From an uncultured Blautia sp. (lineage in GTDB: Bacteria > Bacillota > Clostridia > Lachnospirales > Lachnospiraceae), in assembly GCA_934358405.1 (NCBI GenBank), contig CAKRKL010000077.1, positions 1 through 9,496 on the forward strand: 9,496 nt of DNA, given 5' to 3'. Below the pieces are notes generated by a model. It was not told where the DNA came from. It ran no database searches and saw only the letters and a program-made list of their open reading frames with translations. How positions within the stretch are numbered: the first letter of the stretch is position 1; every line of letters starts with the position of its first letter. The position numbers and the translations under genes were made by a program. Of the stretch, positions 1 to 5,615 are shown one piece after another.

Positions 1-49
1 CCCTCCAGACTGTGTGAAAGAAAAAGTTTTTTTATAGTATGAACATTAA

Positions 50-144
50 GTAAAGCATCAAGCCGATTGACCTGATTATCATATATTGTTTATGTTTAAA
101 AGTTAATATTTTGTGCGTGATACTTTACATAAAATCGGCTTTTT
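50..144 (+). other. Interleaved inverted repeats ending in a T tract (possible attenuator, pseudoknot or small RNA)
   Basis: GTAAAGCATCA (50-60) is the inverted repeat of TGATACTTTAC (118-128), with 10 of 11 positions pairing and one C-A mismatch. The adjacent AAGCCGATT (60-68) pairs perfectly with AATCGGCTT (133-141), which runs into TTTTT (140-144). The arms occur in the order L1, L2, R1, R2, so the two helices cross: they must be alternatives or form a pseudoknot. The second helix plus T tract resembles an intrinsic terminator with a large AT-rich loop. A weak TATAGT (33-38) could start an RNA near position 45, but no good -35 is seen. Function is unknown. An open alternative is a DNA-level double operator. 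Confidence 0.4.
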
Positions 145-151
145 AAAGATA

Positions 152-163
152 TTTCGCGCGAAA
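152..163. repeat. Perfect 12-bp palindrome TTTCGCGCGAAA
   Basis: TTTCGCGCGAAA is its own reverse complement, and ATAT sequences on each side extend the symmetry with a one-base offset. Its CGCGCG core stands out in very AT-rich surroundings. It lies about 40 bases upstream of the -35 region of the LytTR-PAS gene promoter, where an activator or repressor could bind. I do not recognise a named operator of this form, so the role is inferred from symmetry and position only. Confidence 0.4.
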
Positions 164-205
164 ATATGCATAAACATCATCAAATAATGAACTTTAATAA
201 GCAAA

Positions 206-234
206 TTGTATTTTCTGTCAAGATATGTTATACT
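206..234 (+). promoter_or_regulatory. Promoter of the LytTR-PAS gene (extended -10)
   Basis: TTGTAT (206-211) and TATACT (229-234) are separated by 17 bases. A TG sits at 226-227, one base before the -10 hexamer, giving the extended -10 form TGnTATACT that compensates for the weak -35. Transcription would start near 241. The short untranslated leader would carry the GTACCAGTAC element and a ribosome binding site AAAGGAG (260-266), seven bases before the ATG at 274. Confidence 0.6.
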
Positions 235-245
235 TAATATCTACG

Positions 246-255
246 GTACCAGTAC
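246..255. repeat. GTACCRGTAC element, copy 1 (leader of LytTR-PAS gene)
   Basis: GTACCAGTAC lies between the predicted transcription start and the ribosome binding site. It consists of two GTAC cores six bases apart. A near-identical perfect palindrome, GTACCGGTAC, lies at 397-406 inside the same gene, differing at one central base. It could be an autoregulatory site, but the core does not match the LytTR binding consensus I know. Confidence 0.3.
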
Positions 256-273
256 TGAAAAAGGAGTGTCTCT

Positions 274-966
274 ATGATCAACTTAAATGCATGGTTTCAA
301 AAGCATGACCTTTGTGCAGAAAACATCCTATACATTTACCGCAAAGACCGCAAAACAGTCATTCAACGCACAGACGGTGCGGAATTTGCACTATTCGTAC
401 CGGTACATAGTGTTTTATCCACTTTGCCGGAGAAGAATTTTTTGAGCATCAGCAAGGGCACTGTCGTATGCCGTAGCCACATTATAAATATCAGCAACGA
501 TGGCATTTATACCATGTCGGATGGCCGCACTTTTCAAGGGCGCAAGCGAGGTATGAGCAGTCATCGCCGTTTGAGTGCTGAAATAGGTCTGGCAAACACG
601 AAACACCGCCCCCTGAATATGCTGGAAAAATGCAGCCTGTTGGACGATATGCCTCTGGCATTCTGCGTGATAGAGCTTGTCTTTAATGAGGACGGCTGCG
701 GCATGGATTTCATTTTTCGCTACTGCAATGCGGAAATGGCGACTGTGAAAGGTGTTCCAGTGGAAGAAATGCTTAATCGCTCTTTTTACAAAGTGTTTCC
801 CAATGGTGATAAAAAGTGGCTTGTATCCTATGCAGATGTAGCGTTAAACGGTACAAAGCACACTCTCCATGATTACAGTCCCGAGATAGACAAGAATCTT
901 ATCATCCACTGCTATCAGCCCGAACCCGGCTATTGTGCCTGTGTACTGCAAGTGACGGATCAATAA
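274..966 (+). CDS. LytTR-type DNA-binding protein with C-terminal PAS-like domain
   Basis: This is probably a one-component transcription regulator. Residues about 15-100 resemble a LytTR domain: ILYIYRKDRKTVI opens it, then LPEKNFLSISKGTVVC and the SHIINISNDGIYTMSDGR strand, comparable to the F-R-I/V-H-R-S-Y-I-V-N-L region of AgrA/LytR proteins. Residues about 122-228 resemble a PAS fold, with a PLAFCVIEL strand, FIFRYCNAEM, a GVPVEEMLNRSFYKVFP segment and a closing CACVLQVTDQ strand. There is no response-regulator receiver domain and no membrane segment, so it is probably cytosolic and senses a ligand or redox state through the PAS part. It has nine cysteines in 230 residues. Arginine codons are mostly CGC, unlike the CGT/AGA use of the downstream ATPase gene, which may reflect lower expression or a different origin. 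The start is set by AAAGGAG seven bases upstream. Target genes are not evident. Confidence 0.75.
   Translation: MINLNAWFQKHDLCAENILYIYRKDRKTVIQRTDGAEFALFVPVHSVLSTLPEKNFLSISKGTVVCRSHIINISNDGIYTMSDGRTFQGRKRGMSSHRRLSAEIGLANTKHRPLNMLEKCSLLDDMPLAFCVIELVFNEDGCGMDFIFRYCNAEMATVKGVPVEEMLNRSFYKVFPNGDKKWLVSYADVALNGTKHTLHDYSPEIDKNLIIHCYQPEPGYCACVLQVTDQ
397..406. repeat. GTACCRGTAC element, copy 2 (inside LytTR-PAS gene)
   Basis: GTACCGGTAC is a perfect 10-bp palindrome within the LytTR-coding part of the gene. It matches copy 1 at 246-255 in nine of ten positions, with a centre-to-centre distance of 151 bases. It may be coincidence imposed by the coding sequence (Val-Pro-Val-His). Confidence 0.25.
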
Positions 967-1030
967 ATCAGCTGAAAAAGCATCACGGGCAACAAAGGCA
1001 CTTTTCAGTCTGGTTCTGTCAGATCATTTC

Positions 1031-1039
1031 TGTTATAAT
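1031..1039 (+). promoter_or_regulatory. Extended -10 promoter of the DUF89 gene
   Basis: TGTTATAAT gives a consensus TATAAT (1034-1039) with the extended TG one base upstream. The hexamer 17 bases before it (TGGTTC, 1011-1016) is a poor -35, so recognition would rest on the extended -10. The -10 sits inside an imperfect dyad (1030-1050, CTGTTA to TAACTG) that could be an operator. It gives the DUF89 gene its own transcript, separate from the LytTR-PAS gene, whose stop codon is 125 bases before the ATG. Confidence 0.55.
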
Positions 1040-1091
1040 ATTTTTAACTGATAACTTCTTTTTAAATTTTATAACAAAGGGGGCTGACCTT

Positions 1092-1991
1092 ATGAAACTG
1101 AATCCCATCTGTATGGCCTGTCAGCTTCGAAAGCAAGAAGCAAAAATCCGTCATTTTGACGATGAAGCCAGAAAAAAGCAATATATAGAACAAGTCCTTC
1201 ATCGTTTTGAACAGCCCAAAGAGGGAGACTGCGTTCCCAGCATTTCCACAGAACTGAAGAAGTATTACTGCGCATTCTGGGGTGTTCCAAAAGAGGATTT
1301 CAGCAGAATCAACAAAGAGTTCAATCAACTGATGCTGGATGTGGAAGGTGAACTGCTCACTTCCATAAAATACAGCGAAGATCCGCTGAAAACTGCCCTG
1401 ATCTATGCACGCATCGGAAATTATATTGATTTCGCAGCCCTTCCAAATGTAAACAAGGAAACTGCCCTTTCACTTATAAGAAGTGAAAACAAGGAGCCTC
1501 TGGATGAAAAAGAATACCAGCATTTCTGTCAGGATATGAAGCAGGCGGATAATCTTGTGTATATTACCGACAACTGCGGCGAAATCGTCCTGGACAAGCT
1601 TACCATCCAGATTCTGAAAAAAACATTTCCAAATATACGGATCACAGTTCTGGTCCGCGGACTGCCAGCCGGAAATGACGCTACCATAGCTGATGCTCAG
1701 ATGTGCGGCCTTACCGATATTGTTCCAGTACTTGGAAATGGCAGCGATGTAGGCGGTACCTGGCTTCACGGAATCAGTACCCACGCCAGGGAACTTTTAT
1801 ATGAGGCAGATGTAATCCTTGCCAAAGGGCAGGGAAATTATGAAACCATGCACGGCTGTGGTCTGAACATTTACTACCTGTTTTTATGCAAATGTGACTG
1901 GTTTAAAGAGCTTTTTCAGGCAAAATCACTGCAGGGAATGTTTATAAATGAAAAAAGGGCACCAAAGGCTACGGCTTTTTCGTCAGATTGA
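1092..1991 (+). CDS. DUF89/ARMT1-like metal-dependent phosphatase family protein
   Basis: This 299-residue protein belongs to the DUF89 (damage-control phosphatase, ARMT1-like) family, whose studied members are metal-dependent phosphatases acting on sugar phosphates and related damaged metabolites. Landmarks are an N-terminal CxxC (C7, C10), TDNCGE at 159-164 with the expected metal ligands D160 and N161, RGLPAGND at 189-196 with D196, and the AKGQGNYET motif at 244-252. A C-terminal NIYYLFLCKCDWF segment is also typical of clostridial members. Length fits full-length bacterial members. The start at 1092 is chosen because AAGGGGG (1077-1083) lies eight bases upstream and family homology begins there. 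An in-frame ATG at 933 would add 53 unrelated residues, overlap the preceding gene and precede the promoter. The substrate is unknown. The last residues overlap a degenerate hairpin (1950-1981). The gene has its own promoter and no obvious partner. Confidence 0.85.
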   Translation: MKLNPICMACQLRKQEAKIRHFDDEARKKQYIEQVLHRFEQPKEGDCVPSISTELKKYYCAFWGVPKEDFSRINKEFNQLMLDVEGELLTSIKYSEDPLKTALIYARIGNYIDFAALPNVNKETALSLIRSENKEPLDEKEYQHFCQDMKQADNLVYITDNCGEIVLDKLTIQILKKTFPNIRITVLVRGLPAGNDATIADAQMCGLTDIVPVLGNGSDVGGTWLHGISTHARELLYEADVILAKGQGNYETMHGCGLNIYYLFLCKCDWFKELFQAKSLQGMFINEKRAPKATAFSSD

Positions 1992-2049
1992 CAAGAAACC
2001 ATCAAAAACTTTGTACGATTCTGCCCTACCACTTTTACCCGTTTTTCGC

Positions 2050-2055
2050 TATACT
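2050..2055 (+). promoter_or_regulatory. Possible promoter of the sugar ABC ATPase gene
   Basis: TATACT is a good -10 hexamer and would start transcription near 2062. No convincing -35 lies 16-19 bases upstream (TACCAC at 17). The resulting leader of about 65 bases would contain a mostly A-T hairpin, AAAAAAGC (2067-2074) against GC-A-TTTTTT (2082-2090). The ribosome binding site is GGAGG (2116-2120), seven bases before the ATG. I see no clear terminator between the DUF89 gene and here, so read-through is also possible. Confidence 0.4.
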
Positions 2056-2127
2056 AACACTAGATGAAAAAAGCATCGAAAGCATTTTTTAACATAATCA
2101 TTAATTCAGAAATTTGGAGGAAAAATC

Positions 2128-3240
2128 ATGGCTAGCTTATCATTACAGCACATTAACAAAACTTACCCAAATGGTTTCCAGGCTGTTAAAGATTTCAACC
2201 TGGAGATCGAAGATAAAGAATTCATCATTTTCGTAGGACCATCTGGATGTGGTAAATCTACTACACTTCGTATGATCGCAGGTCTTGAGGAGATCAGCGG
2301 TGGTACATTAAAGATCGGTGACAAAGTTATGAACGATGTAGAGCCGAAAGACCGTGATATCGCAATGGTATTCCAGAACTACGCTCTGTATCCTCATATG
2401 ACAGTATATGATAACATGGCATTTGGTCTGAAGCTTCGTAAAGTTCCGAAGGACCAGATTGACAAAGCTGTTAGAGAAGCTGCCAGAATCCTTGACCTTG
2501 AGAAACTTCTTGATCGTAAACCGAAGGCTCTTTCCGGTGGACAGAGACAGCGTGTTGCTATGGGACGTGCTATCGTTCGTAATCCTAAGGTATTCCTTAT
2601 GGATGAGCCTCTTTCCAACCTGGATGCAAAACTTCGTGTACAGATGCGTATCGAGATCTCCAAGATTCATCAGAGACTTGGTGCTACTATCATCTACGTA
2701 ACACATGACCAGACAGAGGCTATGACTCTTGGTACCAGAATCGTTGTTATGAAAGATGGTGTTGTTCAGCAGGTTGATACACCACAGCACCTTTATGAGC
2801 AGCCAGGCAACCTGTTCGTAGCAGGTTTCATGGGATCTCCGCAGATGAACTTCCTTGATGCTCAGATTGCAGAAAAAGGCGGCAACCTTGTTGCTAAGGT
2901 TGGTGAGTACGATGTTATTGTTCCAGCTGCAAAAGCTAAAGTTCTCAAAGATGGCGGCTATGTTGGAAAGACAGTTGTTCTTGGTATCCGTCCAGAGGAT
3001 ATCCATGATTCCCAGATGTTCATCGAGGCTTCTCCAAGTGCTCCAATGACATCTACTGTTAAAGTTTATGAGCTTCTTGGTGCTGAAGTATTCCTGTACT
3101 TCGATGTAAACGGAACTCAGGTTACAGCACGAGTTGATCCTCGTACAAACTCCAAGACAGGCGATACAATCAAATTCGCATTTGATATGGAGAAATCTCA
3201 CTTCTTCGACAAAGAGACAGAGCTTGTTATCTGCAACTAA
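2128..3240 (+). CDS. ugpC: Carbohydrate ABC transporter ATP-binding protein, MsmX/MsmK/UgpC type
   Basis: This is the cytoplasmic ATPase subunit that powers CUT1-family sugar importers. All nucleotide-binding motifs are present: Walker A GPSGCGKST (37-45), Q-loop Q83 in VFQNYALYPHM, signature LSGGQ (135-139), Walker B VFLMDE (155-160), D-loop SNLDAKL and H-loop H193 in THDQTEAM. Residues about 235-368 form the TOBE-type regulatory domain found in MalK, UgpC and MsmK. The 370-residue length is normal. No permease or solute-binding gene is adjacent, which fits MsmX/MsmK proteins that serve several importers in Firmicutes. Codon use is strongly biased (CGT/AGA arginine, many GGT, ATC, AAC and TTC codons), suggesting high expression. 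A strong terminator follows 19 bases after the stop. The specific sugars cannot be read from the sequence; the symbol ugpC reflects common annotation, and msmX or msmK would be equally apt. Confidence 0.95.
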   Translation: MASLSLQHINKTYPNGFQAVKDFNLEIEDKEFIIFVGPSGCGKSTTLRMIAGLEEISGGTLKIGDKVMNDVEPKDRDIAMVFQNYALYPHMTVYDNMAFGLKLRKVPKDQIDKAVREAARILDLEKLLDRKPKALSGGQRQRVAMGRAIVRNPKVFLMDEPLSNLDAKLRVQMRIEISKIHQRLGATIIYVTHDQTEAMTLGTRIVVMKDGVVQQVDTPQHLYEQPGNLFVAGFMGSPQMNFLDAQIAEKGGNLVAKVGEYDVIVPAAKAKVLKDGGYVGKTVVLGIRPEDIHDSQMFIEASPSAPMTSTVKVYELLGAEVFLYFDVNGTQVTARVDPRTNSKTGDTIKFAFDMEKSHFFDKETELVICN

Positions 3241-3259
3241 TCTTCAGAAAAATTATTTT

Positions 3260-3288
3260 AAGCCCGGGGTTTTCACCCTGGGCTTTTT
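3260..3288 (+). terminator. Intrinsic terminator after the ABC ATPase gene
   Basis: AAGCCCGGGG (3260-3269) pairs with CCCTGGGCTT (3276-3285) around a six-base loop. The helix is 10 bp with a single G-T wobble and is followed by TTTTT (3284-3288). Its strength and position just after the stop codon make this a clear rho-independent terminator. Confidence 0.92.
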
Positions 3289-3298
3289 ATATTATAAT
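3270..3298 (+). promoter_or_regulatory. Promoter of the CdaR-type regulator gene, nested in the terminator
   Basis: A perfect TATAAT (3293-3298) lies 17 bases after TTTTCA (3270-3275), which matches the -35 consensus at four of six positions. The -35 falls in the terminator loop and the spacer contains its right arm and T tract. Transcription would start near 3305. The leader then holds GCTGA (3335-3339) and TCAGC (3348-3352), a small dyad that could be a regulator site. The ribosome binding site AAAGGAG (3361-3367) is eight bases before the ATG at 3376. Confidence 0.6.
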
Positions 3299-3375
3299 GA
3301 AAGCATAAAAAACAGACCTTACATTACCATGCGTGCTGAACATGCAGTCAGCCGCAATACAAAGGAGACACTCTT

Positions 3376-4458
3376 ATGAAATTACTTCAGATTCTCCAGA
3401 AGTGTCTGGAAGACTGGAAAAACATCAGCCATCTGGACTTCTGCCTTGTAAATTCAGACAACACTGTTTATATCAGCACCTGCGACAGATCCATTCCTTC
3501 TGAAGAGAAGCTGGAGGAATTTAAAGCAGAGGATGTTCTGTGTATTTCCAACATGAGCTGCCGACTGTATAAAATAACAGAGAGCCATCAGCTCCAGTAT
3601 ATCCTGGTTGTATGGGGAAGCACCGAAGCAGCCTCTACCATCGGTGAACTGGCAGTCTGCCAGATTGAAAGTCTGCTTACTGCCTACACGGAGAAAAGTG
3701 ATAAGAATGTATTTATGCAGAATCTTCTTCTTGGTTCCTATTCTGAAGTGGATGCCTTTAACCGTGCCAGAAAGCTTCACATTGCCACAACTGTAAGACG
3801 TGCAGTTTTCTTGGTAGAGACCAAACAGAACAGGGATGAAAATGCACTTGCCACCATCCGCAACATTTTCTCTGCAAAAACCCGTGATTTCATCACTGCC
3901 ATCGATGATTCCGGAATCATTGTGCTCCGGGAGCTGCAGCCATCTGAGGATTATTCTGATCTGGATGATATTGCCCACATGCTGGTAGATATGTTGAATA
4001 CAGAGGCTATGACCTCCGCCTGGGTTTCCTATAGCAACATTACCGATGATCTGAAGCAGCTTCCGGATGCATATAAAGAGGCTCGCACAGCATTGGAGGT
4101 AGGTAAGATTTTTTATAACGGAAAGAACGTATTTGGCTATAATCGTCTTGGAATCGGCCGCCTGATTTATCAGCTTCCCACAGAAATTTGTGAAATGTTT
4201 ATTGATGAATTTTTTAAAGAAGAAACTTTGGATTCCATTGATGATGAAACCCTTACTACTATCCGCACTTTTTTCGAAAATAACCTGAATCTTTCTGAGA
4301 CCTCCAGACAGCTTTATGTACATCGCAATACACTGGTATACCGATTTGAAAAGCTGCAAAAAAAATTCGGTCTGGATATCAGAACCTTTGAAGATGCACT
4401 TACCTTTAAGCTTGCCATGATGGTAGTAAACTATATTAAATATAAAAAAGCCGAATAG
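3376..4458 (+). CDS. CdaR/PucR-type transcriptional regulator with C-terminal helix-turn-helix
   Basis: This 360-residue cytosolic protein ends in a PucR/CdaR-type helix-turn-helix at about 295-352. Key segments are FFENNLNLSETSRQLYVHRN and TLVYRFEKLQKKFGLDIR, followed by a DALTFKLAMMV helix. The middle (about 120-250) looks like the divergent GGDEF-like domain of CdaR proteins, including a DAYKEARTALEVG stretch common just before the effector domain. The N-terminal 110 residues are a separate domain that I cannot assign to a ligand class. Relatives respond to sugar diacids, purines or other metabolites. Position directly after the orphan sugar ATPase suggests control of carbohydrate uptake, possibly of that ATPase gene or itself, but this is inference. 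It has its own promoter and ends at a bidirectional terminator. Confidence 0.85.
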   Translation: MKLLQILQKCLEDWKNISHLDFCLVNSDNTVYISTCDRSIPSEEKLEEFKAEDVLCISNMSCRLYKITESHQLQYILVVWGSTEAASTIGELAVCQIESLLTAYTEKSDKNVFMQNLLLGSYSEVDAFNRARKLHIATTVRRAVFLVETKQNRDENALATIRNIFSAKTRDFITAIDDSGIIVLRELQPSEDYSDLDDIAHMLVDMLNTEAMTSAWVSYSNITDDLKQLPDAYKEARTALEVGKIFYNGKNVFGYNRLGIGRLIYQLPTEICEMFIDEFFKEETLDSIDDETLTTIRTFFENNLNLSETSRQLYVHRNTLVYRFEKLQKKFGLDIRTFEDALTFKLAMMVVNYIKYKKAE

Positions 4459-4472
4459 ATATTTTTAAATTC

Positions 4473-4524
4473 AAAATGCCGCGAAGCCTGCGGGGAAAGT
4501 TTCCCACAGATTCCGCGGCATTTT
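4473..4524. terminator. Bidirectional terminator between convergent genes
   Basis: AAAATGCCGCG (4473-4483) pairs perfectly with CGCGGCATTTT (4514-4524), an 11-bp stem with A and T tracts at its ends so that it works on both strands. An inner imperfect stem (CTGCGGGGAAA against TTTCCCACAG) extends it. It lies 15 bases after the regulator stop and 24 bases after the uppP stop on the other strand, and would serve both. Confidence 0.88.
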
Positions 4525-4547
4525 ATACATCTTTACATTTGAATATT

Positions 4548-5450
4548 TTATGCCAGTAAGGTTTTGCCAATAAAATAAATCAGAACCAGCACACCAAGCA
4601 CGATTCTGTACCATCCGAATGCCTTGAAATCATGCTTCTTGATATATCCCATAAGGAACTTGATCGCAAGAATGGAAACCACAAATGCAACCACCATACC
4701 AATTACCAGAATCATCACCTCTGTACCTGTAAAGCCAAAACCAAACTTCACAAGCTTCAGAAGACTTGCTCCGAACATAACCGGGATTCCAAGGAAGAAG
4801 GTGAACTCAGCAGCAACAGTACGGGAGGTTCCCACCAGGATTCCTCCAATGATCGTGGAACCGGATCTGGAGGTACCCGGAATAACAGAGAGCACCTGAA
4901 AGCATCCGATAAGAAGCGCAGTCTTATAAGACAGCTCCTCCAGATTTGTACACTCAGGCTCTCTGCCTCTGTTGTAGTTTTCCACAATGATAAACAGAAC
5001 ACCATAGACAATTAGTGCAATGGCAACGACCACATAGTTATTGAAATGCTCCTCAATAAAATCATTAAATGGAAGTGCAATCACAATTGTAGGCAGACAT
5101 GCTACCACAATCTTAAACCAGAGTACCCACTTCTCCTTATCGCAGAAACGTTCCACAAAGTTCAGGATCACCTGTGCCCATTTCGGCTTCTTGGCAATCG
5201 CCATCTGTGTTCTTCTTGGAATCTTCTTTATGTAAAAAGGCCACAGCTTATTCCAATACAAAACAACAACCGCAAGGATAGCTCCAAGCTGGATCACTAC
5301 CAGAAATACATCCATAAATTCTTTGGAAACATCCAGATGAAGGAATTCATCTACCAGAATCATATGGCCGGTACTGCTGATGGGAAGCCATTCTGTAATT
5401 CCCTCCACAATACCAAGGAAAATTACCTTTAAAAGTTCGATAATATCCAT
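4548..5450 (-). CDS. uppP: Undecaprenyl-diphosphatase UppP (BacA family)
   Basis: This integral membrane enzyme removes a phosphate from undecaprenyl diphosphate to regenerate the lipid carrier for peptidoglycan and other wall polymers; overexpression of the family gives bacitracin resistance. The two signature motifs are present: [15 protein letters not shown] (16-30), with E16, E20, S26 and H29 matching the catalytic region of Escherichia coli UppP, and PGTSRSGST (191-199) with the conserved R195. Several hydrophobic membrane segments are visible (about 48-65, 113-127, 140-156, 176-190, 215-232, 245-265 and 281-297). At 300 residues it is longer than the 273-residue E. coli enzyme, mainly through a basic loop at about 70-108. 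The start follows AAAGGGG (5456-5462) by five bases. It runs in the same direction as carAB, but a 165-base spacer with its own candidate promoter suggests separate transcription. Confidence 0.95.
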   Translation of the reverse strand: MDIIELLKVIFLGIVEGITEWLPISSTGHMILVDEFLHLDVSKEFMDVFLVVIQLGAILAVVVLYWNKLWPFYIKKIPRRTQMAIAKKPKWAQVILNFVERFCDKEKWVLWFKIVVACLPTIVIALPFNDFIEEHFNNYVVVAIALIVYGVLFIIVENYNRGREPECTNLEELSYKTALLIGCFQVLSVIPGTSRSGSTIIGGILVGTSRTVAAEFTFFLGIPVMFGASLLKLVKFGFGFTGTEVMILVIGMVVAFVVSILAIKFLMGYIKKHDFKAFGWYRIVLGVLVLIYFIGKTLLA

Positions 5451-5492
5451 TTCTACCCCTTTCTTACTTCTAAATATGCATTTAATAAAATG

Positions 5493-5520
5493 AGGACGGA
5501 GACTTAAATCTCTCCGCCCT
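5493..5520 (-). terminator. Hairpin between carB and uppP: carB terminator and/or uppP leader hairpin
   Basis: Arms 5493-5502 and 5511-5520 form a 10-bp stem with an eight-base loop. Read on the minus strand every position pairs (one as G-U); read on the plus strand that position is an A-C mismatch. This asymmetry favours a minus-strand RNA. Downstream on that strand is a T-rich but interrupted tract (CATTTTATT), so termination after carB is plausible but not ideal. The candidate uppP promoter at 5525-5553 would start transcription almost at this hairpin, making it the 5' end structure of uppP mRNA. Confidence 0.6.
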
Positions 5521-5524
5521 TTTT

Positions 5525-5553
5525 AGTATATTACACAAACCGGTTTTCGTAAA
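5525..5553 (-). promoter_or_regulatory. Candidate uppP promoter with palindromic operator in the spacer
   Basis: On the minus strand, TTTACG (5553-5548) and TATACT (5530-5525) are 17 bases apart. The spacer contains AAACCGGTTT (5537-5546), a perfect 10-bp palindrome. Transcription would start near 5518, giving a leader of about 68 bases before the uppP ATG. AAACCGGTTT resembles the central part of operators of LacI/GalR-family repressors, so a repressor bound here could block RNA polymerase. No regulator gene for it is identified in the window. Confidence 0.5.
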
Positions 5554-5574
5554 CTTGTATTTTCATTTTTTCCC

Positions 5575-5607
5575 ATATTTTTCTGCAATTTTTGCAGCGA
5601 AAAATAT
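5575..5607. repeat. Inverted repeat just downstream of the carB stop
   Basis: ATATTTTT (5575-5582) and CTGCAA (5583-5588) pair with TTGCAG (5592-5597) and AAAAATAT (5600-5607), with a three-base loop and a two-base CG bulge, 14 pairs in all. It begins eight bases after the carB stop on the minus strand. No T tract follows on that strand, so it is not a standard intrinsic terminator. It may stabilise the carAB mRNA 3' end or bind a protein. Confidence 0.5.
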
Positions 5608-5615
5608 TCCTGGTT

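Noticed and set aside
39..53. Four-codon leader peptide (Met-Asn-Ile-Lys) before the interleaved repeats
   Set aside because: No ribosome binding site precedes it and such a short frame is expected by chance.
972..1008. CTGAAAA and TTTTCAG inverted repeat after the LytTR-PAS gene
   Set aside because: A short A-T rich stem with a long loop and no following T tract; not a convincing terminator.
933..1091. N-terminal extension of the DUF89 protein from the ATG at 933
   Set aside because: It overlaps the preceding gene, contains the predicted promoter and lacks family similarity; the ATG at 1092 has a strong ribosome binding site.
1988..1993. Perfect TTGACA -35 hexamer at the DUF89 stop codon
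   Set aside because: No acceptable -10 lies 16-18 bases downstream (TTGTAC at 17).
2308..3201. 297-residue minus-strand open frame opposite the ABC ATPase gene
   Set aside because: In-register shadow of a strongly conserved gene; no recognisable protein.
3454..4359. 301-residue minus-strand open frame opposite the CdaR-type regulator
   Set aside because: In-register shadow of the regulator gene with no motif or ribosome binding site support.
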